A stretch of 6,695 nt of DNA. Source: Candidatus Zhuqueibacterota bacterium 4484_219 (lineage in GTDB: Bacteria > Zhuqueibacterota > JdFR-76 > 4484-219). The translations under genes were made by a program, and so were the position numbers. Each line of letters opens with the position of its first letter. Positions within the stretch are counted from its first letter, which is position 1. The notes below the pieces were generated by a model, which had not been told where the DNA came from, searched no databases, and was given only the letters and a program-made list of their open reading frames with translations. The stretch lies in the NCBI GenBank assembly GCA_002085035.1, contig MZGM01000073.1:1-6695 (forward strand). The letters are read 5' to 3'. Shown piece after piece: positions 1-6,240 of this stretch.

Positions 1-2356
1 CGCGAAAATAACCAGTTACTTCTATAGAAATATCATTAGTCAACTGTTGTTGCAAACCTATCTCACCACTGACAGTGTGTTCCGGCTTAAGATCAGCATT
101 TCCGATGACTCCTACGTTTCCGGTACCAGATTCTAACTCAAAATCCGGATTCTGGTAAAGTCGTTCAAAGCGAGGAATTTGAAAAAAATGACCATAGGAA
201 AAATGGATAATTCCTCGATCAGTAATAGGAAATGAGACTCCCAATCTTGGGCTTAGCTGAATCTTAGAAGTAGCCTTCTTGTACCAATATTTCTGTCGTT
301 CTGACAGTGTTACTGGTGGTTCACCTTCATCCCATATTCCATTCCCCTCACTTCCGTCTGGGTCATGGGTGTTCGGTTTACCATCTTTGCCCCAGTCATG
401 ATATCTATTTTGAGGCTTGATGGGATTGTAAATGCTTGGGTCGCTCTCATCGGCAAGCACAACACCATCGGGTTCAAAGTAATCAAGCCTCAAACCAAGA
501 TTAACAATCATGTTTTTAAATTCCATCTTATCCTGCAAATAGGCTGAGAATTCGGTGGGATGATGAGTGTACCAACTGTGATAGATGGTACTATCGGGTA
601 AAACCCGAGTCTTAATGCAGGGATTGTCAAAGACAAAATTAAGGCTTGTTTGCTCTTTGATGGGACGCAAGGTCATGTCTTCACGAAAGACTTCGTGACG
701 CCTAAATTCAATTCCAGTTTTGACCTGGTGAGTTGAAGTAATTTGGCTGGTAAGATCAAATTTAGCAAGTAAGGTTGCTGTTTTCCTTTCAAAACGAGGA
801 TTATCAGTAGCTGTTCCTGCTGTTCCAGCGGTTTTGAAACTGTAGGGTTGCTGTATTGCCAGATCGGGATGCACATATCGGGGATCATGGATATCTTCAT
901 ACACACGTTTTTTAAACCTCTTAGAAAAATATGATAACCCTAATGTGTAAAATGTCTTATTACTTAAAGCGTGAGTCAATTGAAAAATGTGGGTTTGTCC
1001 AGTTCTGAGCTTACGTGGAGCACCATCCGGGTTATATTTGTAATCCCGCTCGTGATCAAAAAAGCTCCACTCTGTGTAATTTACGTCATCAAGGATGTAA
1101 TTGTAACTAAGTTTTAATGATGGGGAAACTTTGTAGATTAGTTTACCCTGAACATAAATCTTTCGATTCCAGTTCATCGGAATGTATTTTCCATCACCTT
1201 TTCCATTTCTGTGATTCTTGCGTAGACGCTCATAATAGGTAGCAAAACTATCTGGATTAGCTCTTTTTTCTTCGGGGAGCCAATAGTAGGTAATTACAGA
1301 ATCCAAAAATGCATTAGTTCCTAATACGTACAGAAAGCTACGCAAATCATTCTCCGCATCAATCAGTCGACTTTCTGGTAGATACTCAGGAGCAACTTCT
1401 TTCAGAAATTCAGTAGGAATTCTCTCTATTGATGCAGTTACTGCATTGGGGTTAAATCGTCTCTGCCCAAAAAGCCAACCATCAAAATAAATGTAACGAC
1501 TATTTAGGTAATAGAACAACTTATCTTTAAAAAGAGGCCCATGTAAACTTGCTTCGAAATTTCGGATGGCCACGGGATTGACGTGATCAACATGCATGAA
1601 AATATCATCGTGTCTGCTTAAATGGTCACCTATGTAACTGGTAAAAGAGCCGCCGAAACGATTAGTTCCCTCTTTGGTGGTAACATTAACAATTCCAGAC
1701 ATAGCCTGTCCATATTCAGCATTGAATGCTCCGCTCACTACCTGAAGTTCTTGCACCATATCTTTGTTTACATCTACTATAGTTCCACCATCATAGACGT
1801 CGGTAATCGGGATCCCATCGATCCAATAGCTGATTTCGCCGCTCCTGCCACCTCGAATATGGAGAGCCCCACCAGCATCTTTCACCAATCCTGCCTGCAA
1901 TTCAATAGCCTCAGAAACCTCAGTAACAGGTAAAGTTTTCATCTCATCCGCCCCTACTACAGCGGTAGAGGCTGTCAAGTCTTTTATTACCATCGGTCGT
2001 TCCGCTACTACAGTAACTGTTTCACCAATTTGCAAAACAGTTGGCTGGAGAGTAAAATTGACCTCTGTGGTCAAATCAACAGAGACGCGCACATTTTCCA
2101 CTCGCATTGCTTTGTACCCAATCATCATAGCCTTGAGAGTGTAAATCCCGGGCGGGACGTTCAAAATAACAAAGCTGCCGTTTACATCGGCAGCCGCTCC
2201 CATAGTTGTACCCTCAATAATTACATTAACTCCGGGCAAGGGCTCTTTTGTTTTGGCATCAATAATTTTACCTGCAATCTTGCCGGTTGTCCCTGCTAAT
2301 AACTGAATAGGAAAAAACACAAATAGGAAGGCACAAAAGAAAATAGATTTTCTCAT
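1..2356 (-). CDS. TonB-dependent outer-membrane receptor with carboxypeptidase-regulatory-like N-terminal domain (C-terminal end outside window)
   Basis: Reading the minus strand from the ATG at 2356 gives an uninterrupted frame of 785 codons that leaves the window at position 1. Residues 1-21 form a signal peptide (MRKS, then a hydrophobic run ending LLAG). Residues 24-105 match the carboxypeptidase D regulatory-like beta-sandwich (GKIAGKIIDAKTKEPLPGVNV, then DVNGSFVILNVPPGIYTL). A TonB-box-like stretch (ETVTVVAERP, 112-121) precedes the plug, about 130-230, with the hallmarks LHIRGGRSGE, YWIDGIPI and NAEYGQAMSGIVNVTTKEG. From about 232 the sequence is alternating aromatic beta-barrel strands. 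Such receptors import large substrates across the outer membrane using TonB/ExbBD energy; the substrate cannot be read here. An acidic, glycine-rich insert lies at residues 654-679. A weak Shine-Dalgarno (GAGATAG) sits before the ATG. The family is clear. The usual final strand and terminal aromatic residue are off the edge. Confidence 0.95.
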   Translation of the reverse strand, partial: MRKSIFFCAFLFVFFPIQLLAGTTGKIAGKIIDAKTKEPLPGVNVIIEGTTMGAAADVNGSFVILNVPPGIYTLKAMMIGYKAMRVENVRVSVDLTTEVNFTLQPTVLQIGETVTVVAERPMVIKDLTASTAVVGADEMKTLPVTEVSEAIELQAGLVKDAGGALHIRGGRSGEISYWIDGIPITDVYDGGTIVDVNKDMVQELQVVSGAFNAEYGQAMSGIVNVTTKEGTNRFGGSFTSYIGDHLSRHDDIFMHVDHVNPVAIRNFEASLHGPLFKDKLFYYLNSRYIYFDGWLFGQRRFNPNAVTASIERIPTEFLKEVAPEYLPESRLIDAENDLRSFLYVLGTNAFLDSVITYYWLPEEKRANPDSFATYYERLRKNHRNGKGDGKYIPMNWNRKIYVQGKLIYKVSPSLKLSYNYILDDVNYTEWSFFDHERDYKYNPDGAPRKLRTGQTHIFQLTHALSNKTFYTLGLSYFSKRFKKRVYEDIHDPRYVHPDLAIQQPYSFKTAGTAGTATDNPRFERKTATLLAKFDLTSQITSTHQVKTGIEFRRHEVFREDMTLRPIKEQTSLNFVFDNPCIKTRVLPDSTIYHSWYTHHPTEFSAYLQDKMEFKNMIVNLGLRLDYFEPDGVVLADESDPSIYNPIKPQNRYHDWGKDGKPNTHDPDGSEGNGIWDEGEPPVTLSERQKYWYKKATSKIQLSPRLGVSFPITDRGIIHFSYGHFFQIPRFERLYQNPDFELESGTGNVGVIGNADLKPEHTVSGEIGLQQQLTNDISIEVTGYFR
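320..397 (-). other. Acidic EF-hand/dockerin-like insert inside the receptor barrel
   Basis: Residues 654-679 of the receptor contain DWGKDGKPN, then DPDGSEGNG, then IWDEGE. Dense Asp/Gly/Asn spacing of this kind resembles calcium-binding loops (DxDG-type). It probably lies in an extracellular loop between two barrel strands, because strand-like sequence resumes shortly after it. Calcium binding is inferred from the motif only; the spacing does not fit a canonical 12-residue EF-hand exactly. Confidence 0.4.
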
Positions 2357-2423
2357 TGGTCTATCTCACTTAAGTTGGTTGTTAGGGGTTATTTTTCAAA
2401 ATAGCAAGGCAAGCAACATTAGA

Positions 2424-2439
2424 CACTCTGTTTAGAGTT
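2424..2439 (-). other. Small stem-loop near the predicted 5' end of the receptor mRNA
   Basis: On the minus strand ACTCT, AAAC, AGAGT forms a 5-bp stem with a 4-base loop (stem 2425-2438). It begins about where the start site would fall if the -10 element at 2452-2447 is used. It could protect the 5' end of the transcript. The stem is short and may be chance. Confidence 0.2.
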
Positions 2440-2440
2440 A

Positions 2441-2474
2441 CATATAAATTTAAACATTTTTTTATTTTTGTCAA
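2441..2474 (-). promoter_or_regulatory. Sigma70-type promoter candidate for the TonB-dependent receptor
   Basis: On the minus strand a perfect -35 box TTGACA (2474-2469) is followed after 16 bases by TAAATT (2452-2447), extended as TAAATTTATATG. A second reading takes TTTATA (2448-2443) as the -10 with a 20-base spacer. Initiation near 2440 would give a leader of roughly 85 bases before the ATG at 2356. The same CCTTGACA plus TAAATTTAnATG arrangement occurs before the flavin reductase gene, which strengthens the call. No experimental start site is known. Confidence 0.6.
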
Positions 2475-2512
2475 GGAAAAAATTTCAAAATAGTAATTTT
2501 TTTCCTTAACAA
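2468..2512. repeat. Long AT-rich inverted repeat between the TonB-like gene and the receptor promoter
   Basis: Arms at 2468-2482 and 2498-2512 pair over 15 positions: TTGTCAAGGAAAAAA against TTTTTTCCTTAACAA. The only imperfect position is 2472/2508, which is a G-U wobble in minus-strand RNA and an A-C mismatch in plus-strand RNA. The loop is 15 bases. One arm covers the stop codon of the TonB-like lipoprotein gene (2506-2508); the other contains the -35 hexamer of the receptor promoter. In minus-strand RNA the hairpin is followed by an A-rich stretch rather than a U-tract, so it is not a standard terminator for the lipoprotein gene. In plus-strand RNA it is followed by CCUUUUUUU, so it could stop antisense transcription. 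It could also be an operator. Confidence 0.5.
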
Positions 2513-3312
2513 CCTTTTTTTATCTCAGGGGTAATGGAATCAGGAAAGTTTTTTTGGAGGTATTCGTACAACTGGCGGATTAGTAAACGGTGGTTAAGCT
2601 CGTTTTTGCGGGGACGATCGCGGCAAAGTTGTAGTCGGATTATCTCATATTTTATGTATTTTATCAGATAATTTTCTGCTTCGTGACGAAAAATGCTATT
2701 GGGGTAGCGCTGGCAAAAATCATCAAAAAGAACAAAAGGAATCGGCCAGGTTGCCCAGAAGTTATCCCAACGTTGATTTATTTCCTTCAAAATAACGTTT
2801 CGCATGTACCGGTTGTACTTGACTTTTGGATGGTCCACTACGTGATTAGCAAAGTCCTGGTAGCGATAGAAGATTTTCTGGATGATTTCTTCTTGCTTAA
2901 TACCTTTAGCCTGCTGTGCTTGCTGATGCAACCTCAAGATTTCCTCAACCCATTCCTCTGGTAAAAATTTAACATTTTCAAATTTAAATTCCAACGGCCA
3001 GGTAACCCATACTGCCTGGCGTTTGCCTTTTACCAGAGCAGGTTTGAATTTAGCATTTCGGGCAATCTCCATTGCTGCACGATCCAGAGATGAGTAACCA
3101 GACGAAACAGCTATCTTAACATCGCGAACATCACCCATTTTATCTACCAGCACTACCAATTCGACCGTTCCCTCCAGACGTTTGATGCGCGCCTCAGGTG
3201 GATAAAGAACGATCAAACTGTTCTTGATTAATCGCGGCGGTGTATTACCTGTGGTGGCACAGGAAATAATTAACACCAACAGAAGACAAGAGAAAACTAT
3301 ATGTTTCTTCAT
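2506..3312 (-). CDS. Predicted lipoprotein with TonB C-terminal domain and helical TPR-like tail
   Basis: From the ATG at 3312 the product is 268 residues: MKKH, a hydrophobic run and the lipobox IISC with Cys18, a class II signal peptide. A TonB C-terminal (energy-transducer) domain follows at about 35-111: YPPEAR, LEGTVELVVLVDKMGDV, the DRAAMEIARNAKFKPA helix and WVTWPLEFKF. Residues 117-260 are mostly helical and carry two phrases typical of TPR/YfiO-like repeats (FCQRYPNSIFRHEAENYL and YLQKNFPDSITPE). Normal TonB has an uncleaved inner-membrane helix and a proline-rich linker; both are absent. An in-frame ATG at 3357 would add 15 residues ahead of the signal peptide; I prefer 3312 because it puts the signal sequence at the N terminus, although neither start has a strong Shine-Dalgarno. 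The gene follows the OsmC gene by 56 bases. Its partner is unknown; the receptor gene just downstream is the obvious candidate. Confidence 0.85.
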   Translation of the reverse strand: MKKHIVFSCLLLVLIISCATTGNTPPRLIKNSLIVLYPPEARIKRLEGTVELVVLVDKMGDVRDVKIAVSSGYSSLDRAAMEIARNAKFKPALVKGKRQAVWVTWPLEFKFENVKFLPEEWVEEILRLHQQAQQAKGIKQEEIIQKIFYRYQDFANHVVDHPKVKYNRYMRNVILKEINQRWDNFWATWPIPFVLFDDFCQRYPNSIFRHEAENYLIKYIKYEIIRLQLCRDRPRKNELNHRLLIRQLYEYLQKNFPDSITPEIKKGC

Positions 3313-3368
3313 GATATTCTTACAGCCACTAACAAAAGCACACTGTAATTCTTTCATTTTAGCTGAAT

Positions 3369-3788
3369 TTACTCAATTTGTTGATTAATATAGTAGCTGT
3401 GTGTTACCTCAGCAGTCTTTTTAAGCATGGCTACAGCAGAACAGTATTTTTGTTGGGACAAATCGATTGCCATCTCCACATCATTCTGTTTCACCTCGCC
3501 GTAGAAATAGTACTCAATATGGATTTTAGTAAAAACCTTGGGGTGTTCTTCTGCCCGATCTGCCCGAACACGCATTGCAAAATCTTGCAGTTTAACACGT
3601 CGTTTGCTCAAAATAGACACTACATCAGCACCTGTACAACTGGCCAGTCCTATGAGCATAAGTTCCATAGGTGAAGTACCCGCTTCACTGCCACCATAGC
3701 GCTTATTACCATCTATGACAACCCAATGATTGGAATCGCCTTTAGCGGCAAAACTAATTCCCTGAATCTGTTTCAAAAAGATTTCCAT
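3369..3788 (-). CDS. OsmC/Ohr-family protein (YhfA-like)
   Basis: The 139-residue product has the full length and layout of the OsmC family, small cytoplasmic proteins whose Ohr and OsmC members reduce organic hydroperoxides with a pair of cysteines. Visible marks are the N-terminal strand region ending YGGSEAGTSPMELMLIGLASCTGAD with Cys51, the strand-rich middle (KIHIEYYFYGEV), and the second cysteine in QQKYCSAVAMLKKTAEVTHSY (Cys116). Both reactive-type cysteines are present. The SEAGTSPMELMLIGLASC pattern is closer to the YhfA-like group, whose substrate is poorly defined, than to classical Ohr, so peroxidase activity is inferred. The start is supported by a GAGGAG Shine-Dalgarno a few bases upstream of the ATG. 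It lies 80 bases after the propeller-transglutaminase gene and 56 before the TonB-like lipoprotein gene on the same strand, which is compatible with an operon. Confidence 0.9.
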   Translation of the reverse strand: MEIFLKQIQGISFAAKGDSNHWVVIDGNKRYGGSEAGTSPMELMLIGLASCTGADVVSILSKRRVKLQDFAMRVRADRAEEHPKVFTKIHIEYYFYGEVKQNDVEMAIDLSQQKYCSAVAMLKKTAEVTHSYYINQQIE

Positions 3789-3868
3789 CTTTGCTCCTCA
3801 TTGAAATGTTGTGACAATCACTAATTCCTGCTTTCACCATAATAGCTCACAACGAAGATAGATTCTGG

Positions 3869-5476
3869 TTATTCTTTCAGCGGCGACCATTCTGCGAGAG
3901 TCTCGATGTGCAACATAGTTTTAGGTTCAGCCTGCCAGTTTTCGTTAGAGTTGTAATACCACGACAAATAGATAGAGTCACCTCCTCCCCGGGTGGTTAC
4001 CAAATAGCGATTGGAAAGATGTCCAAAAAAATCAGCCTGCCCGCGTGGCCATTTCTGATCACCACCACTAGGGTCAACTGGAATCCAGCCATAATTAGGC
4101 AAATAGACTTCAGCCCAACGATGAAACACATCATCCAGACTCGCATCATCGCCCCGTACTACCACAGAACCACTGTAGCGCGCTGGCAATCCCGCCGTAC
4201 GGCACAACGCTACATAAACAAATGTGTACTCCGAGCAAGACCCACTACCACGTCTCAAAACCGTAGGAGCAATATTCCAACCACCAACCAACTCATAATG
4301 CATCTGATCAATAACGTAGCGGTAGAGCTTGCGAGCAATCCAATAGGCATTCTTTTCATTTCCTACTACCTGTCGCACAATATTTTTAAAATAGGGATTA
4401 TTTACTCGATATTTTTCACCATCCACCAGGTACTGTTTTTTGATTGCAGCGGGAATTTGCTCCAGAGTACCCACTTGCTCCGGAAAAATGAAGTAACGTA
4501 TTTCATAAATCTTAGCCTTTACTTTCATCACCGAATTTTGAATTTTCTGCGGTGGTAAGTTTTGATAATTAAAATGAGCCACTTTCTGACCCCATTGATC
4601 GGTCAACATATCGGTTGGCGCAGGTTCAAATTGAATCTCGCCCACAATTTTCTGCCGAGCCATGTTCTGGGGAACAGCTATGTAGACATCAAGATTCTTT
4701 AATCTACCCGGACCATAATTACGTACTTGATGAGTGTATTCAATAATAGCGTACCGCTCATTCTGAACAACTTTCCACTCCTGAGCATCATGAATTTTAA
4801 TCTTGTAAAGCTGGTCACTCTGATAGTCAACATTCCACAAGAATTTACCATCCCAGGCAAGACCATTGGGATAGGGTGCGGGAGATTTTAAAATCATCAG
4901 GCAATCGCCGGTTTGTGGGTGAACCATGTAGATTTCATCCCGAAAGCGATCGGATACCCACAGATATTTACCATCGAAGGTCAGACCATTAGGACGAGAA
5001 GTAGGAGCAATAATAGAAGTAATCGCGGTTCCATCACCGGGACTAATCTGGTAGATTTTACCCTCGCGCCCATCGGACAACCAGAGATATTGACCATCCC
5101 AAGCAAGACCCCGGGGATTTGACGAAGGTGCTTCTAAAACTCGAAGAATAGTACCAGTTTGAGGATCAATCTGGTAAATTTTGCTCTCTTCCCTGTCGAT
5201 ATTCCACAGATATTTACCATCCCAGGCTAAATCCAACGGCCAAAACCCCGGGGAGGAAAACTGCCGAACTACTCGACCGGTTCGCGGCTCGATTTTGTAC
5301 AGCAAATCCGATTTACGATCGGCAACCCAAAGATAATGTCCATCCCAGGTTAGTCCGGTGGGACAGCTAAAGGGTGTGGAATACGATTTGACTACGTCAC
5401 CAGGCTTGGTATTCCCAGTTGCAATAGCGGCCATCAATATTATTATTACCCCACTTGAAAACTTTGCCCATTTCAT
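3869..5476 (-). CDS. Secreted beta-propeller and transglutaminase-like (cysteine protease fold) protein
   Basis: The 535-residue product starts with a signal peptide (about 1-21, IIILMAAIATG). Residues 39-237 hold five propeller repeats of exactly 41 residues, each with GLAWDGxYLW(V/N)xD and (L/I)YxIxPxTG, resembling NHL/Vgb-type blades. A beta-rich linking region (about 238-350) has IAVPQNMARQKI and FEPAPTDMLTDQWGQKVAHF, typical of the segment before bacterial transglutaminase-like cores. The core (about 360-500) shows the triad: Cys414 in RRGSGSCSEYTFVYVALCR, His452 in DVFHRWAEVYLP and Asp468 in WIPVDPSGGD. An enzyme of this fold could cleave or cross-link peptides; many relatives are uncharacterised, so the reaction is not known. 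The signal peptide implies a periplasmic or surface location. GGGGAGG ends 5 bases before the ATG at 5476, a very strong ribosome site. It heads the minus-strand cluster. Confidence 0.9.
   Translation of the reverse strand: MKWAKFSSGVIIILMAAIATGNTKPGDVVKSYSTPFSCPTGLTWDGHYLWVADRKSDLLYKIEPRTGRVVRQFSSPGFWPLDLAWDGKYLWNIDREESKIYQIDPQTGTILRVLEAPSSNPRGLAWDGQYLWLSDGREGKIYQISPGDGTAITSIIAPTSRPNGLTFDGKYLWVSDRFRDEIYMVHPQTGDCLMILKSPAPYPNGLAWDGKFLWNVDYQSDQLYKIKIHDAQEWKVVQNERYAIIEYTHQVRNYGPGRLKNLDVYIAVPQNMARQKIVGEIQFEPAPTDMLTDQWGQKVAHFNYQNLPPQKIQNSVMKVKAKIYEIRYFIFPEQVGTLEQIPAAIKKQYLVDGEKYRVNNPYFKNIVRQVVGNEKNAYWIARKLYRYVIDQMHYELVGGWNIAPTVLRRGSGSCSEYTFVYVALCRTAGLPARYSGSVVVRGDDASLDDVFHRWAEVYLPNYGWIPVDPSGGDQKWPRGQADFFGHLSNRYLVTTRGGGDSIYLSWYYNSNENWQAEPKTMLHIETLAEWSPLKE
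4766..5362 (-). repeat. Five tandem 123-bp coding repeats (propeller blades)
   Basis: Tryptophan/phenylalanine of the AWDG motif falls at residues 44, 85, 126, 167 and 208, a constant spacing of 41 codons. The DNA shows the same 123-base phase; for instance CCATCCCA recurs at 5217 and 5340. The last unit is shortened after the YKI motif at about 226. Conservation is visible at the nucleotide level around this motif, which suggests internal duplication of one blade. Whether these five units close a propeller alone or with the N-terminal strand (about 28-38) cannot be decided by eye. Confidence 0.8.
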
Positions 5477-5518
5477 TTCATCCTCCCCAATTTTGAGTTA
5501 GTAGTGTCACAAAAATCC

Positions 5519-5547
5519 TTGACAACCTTCTGATAAAATAGTAAATT
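5519..5547 (+). promoter_or_regulatory. Sigma70-type promoter for the flavin reductase gene
   Basis: A perfect TTGACA (5519-5524), 17 bases and TAAATT (5542-5547), extended as TAAATTTAGATG, form a good promoter. Transcription would begin near 5554, giving a leader of about 60 bases to the ATG at 5614. It nearly duplicates the receptor promoter at 2441-2474, including the CC before the -35. Confidence 0.65.
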
Positions 5548-5600
5548 TAGATGCTTAAATATAAGTATTGTTTCAAAAAGAATCAATGGAAAAAACTAAT

Positions 5601-5605
5601 GGAGG
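5601..5605 (+). promoter_or_regulatory. Shine-Dalgarno site that decides the flavin reductase start
   Basis: GGAGG lies 8 bases before the ATG at 5614. The in-frame ATGs upstream at 5551 and 5599 are not served by it: it lies downstream of 5551 and directly behind 5599. The 5551 ATG also sits at or before the predicted transcription start. Confidence 0.8.
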
Positions 5606-5613
5606 AAAAAGCT

Positions 5614-6120
5614 ATGGCTAAAAAAGAGATCGCTACGTTTGAGGAACTCCAGGAAACACTTAATCGACTGAACAACCCTGGTGCATTATTGGTAGCAGGC
5701 AAAGAAAAATCCAATCCTATGACTATTGGTTGGGGCAGTGTAGGAATAATCTGGGGAAGACCAATCTTTGCAGTATTGGTGCGCCCATCTCGATTCACCC
5801 ATGGGTTAATGGAAAGCTGGCCAGAGTTCACGGTTAATATTCCTTCCCTTGAGATGGACAAAATAGTTAATTTCTGCGGCACAAAGTCGGGTAGAGATGT
5901 GGACAAAATTGCTGAATGTAAGCTCACACTGGAACCAGGACACAAAATAGAAGTCCCTTCACTTGCAGAATGTCCAATCCATTATGAATGCCGCATTGTT
6001 CATAAAAACAATGTTATCCCCTCCGAACTGATCAACGAGATTACTTCCGAATTCTATCCATCGGGAGATTTTCACACTGTGTATTTCGGAGAGATTTTGG
6101 GAGTATATCGGAACAAATAA
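5614..6120 (+). CDS. Flavin reductase / flavoredoxin-like FMN-binding split-barrel protein
   Basis: The 168-residue product belongs to the flavin-reductase-like domain family: small cytoplasmic proteins that bind FMN and pass electrons from NAD(P)H or other donors. Flavoredoxin of sulfate reducers is a close style match. Seen directly: the FMN-contact region NPMTIGWGSVGIIWGRPIF (34-52), VRPSRFTHGLMES (56-68), the FTVNIPS strand (72-78) and the family signature NFCGTKSGRDVDK (86-98), followed by the second half of the barrel ending HTVYFGEILGVY. The frame is open back to an ATG at 5551, but the 5614 start has an ideal GGAGG and the upstream ATG coincides with the predicted transcription start; the extra 21 residues (MLKYKYCFKK onward) also do not resemble the family. 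It is transcribed divergently from the propeller-transglutaminase gene. The physiological electron partner is unknown. Confidence 0.92.
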   Translation: MAKKEIATFEELQETLNRLNNPGALLVAGKEKSNPMTIGWGSVGIIWGRPIFAVLVRPSRFTHGLMESWPEFTVNIPSLEMDKIVNFCGTKSGRDVDKIAECKLTLEPGHKIEVPSLAECPIHYECRIVHKNNVIPSELINEITSEFYPSGDFHTVYFGEILGVYRNK

Positions 6121-6240
6121 ACAAAGCCAGGGGAAATAAAATGTCAACATTTGCATCTGTAAAGTCCATTAAAATTGCTTAGCGGCGGTTGAAAACGCCT
6201 TCCCCATCCGATTTTAACTTAACGCAATGAGCAATGTCAC
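6121..6240 (+). other. Intergenic gap with a 13-codon mini-ORF
   Basis: An ATG at 6141 preceded by AGGGGAAATAAA opens a 13-codon frame (MSTFASVKSIKIA) ending in TAG at 6182. It is too short to identify and may be a leader peptide or chance. A weak hairpin (GGCG and CGCC, 4-bp stem) follows near 6184 and has no U-tract, so I do not call a terminator. A poor promoter-like pair, TTGAAA (6189-6194) and TTTTAA (6212-6217) at 17 bases, could serve arfB. Confidence 0.3.

Larger units (their letters stand above)
5477..5613. promoter_or_regulatory. Divergent intergenic region between the propeller-transglutaminase and flavin reductase genes
   Basis: The two genes start back to back and share this 137-base region. 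The rightward promoter is clear (5519-5547). No confident leftward promoter is visible: the best candidate on the minus strand is TTGAAA (5576-5571) with TCTAAA (5551-5546) at a long 19-base spacing. That would overlap the rightward -10, so the two could interfere. The minus-strand Shine-Dalgarno GGGGAGG lies at 5488-5482. Confidence 0.4.

Noticed and set aside
673..906. A 77-codon minus-strand frame inside the receptor
   Set aside because: It is an alternative frame within the receptor barrel, and the receptor frame itself is continuous there.
1622..2299. Plus-strand open frames of 103 and 89 codons
   Set aside because: They are antisense to the receptor N-terminal and plug domains, which are intact and recognisable; no ribosome site or family resemblance.
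3313..3357. N-terminal extension of the TonB-like lipoprotein from the ATG at 3357
   Set aside because: It would place 15 residues ahead of a good lipoprotein signal peptide. It is not fully excluded, because neither start has a strong ribosome site.
3789..3868. Possible terminator or promoter between the propeller-transglutaminase and OsmC genes
   Set aside because: I see no GC-rich hairpin with a U-tract and no paired -35/-10 boxes; only a short TTGTGACAA inverted repeat near 3808 and the OsmC Shine-Dalgarno.
3908..4558. A 216-codon plus-strand open frame
   Set aside because: It lies wholly antisense to the transglutaminase core, whose minus-strand frame has clear domains and catalytic residues; the plus-strand translation resembles no family.
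5551..5613. N-terminal extension of the flavin reductase from the ATG at 5551
   Set aside because: The ATG falls at or upstream of the predicted transcription start and lacks a ribosome site, whereas 5614 has GGAGG at ideal spacing.
5583..5945. A 120-codon minus-strand open frame
   Set aside because: It is antisense to the flavin reductase, which has its own promoter, ribosome site and family signatures.
6184..6199. Hairpin after the flavin reductase gene as a terminator
   Set aside because: Only a 4-bp GGCG/CGCC stem with an 8-base loop and no following T-run.
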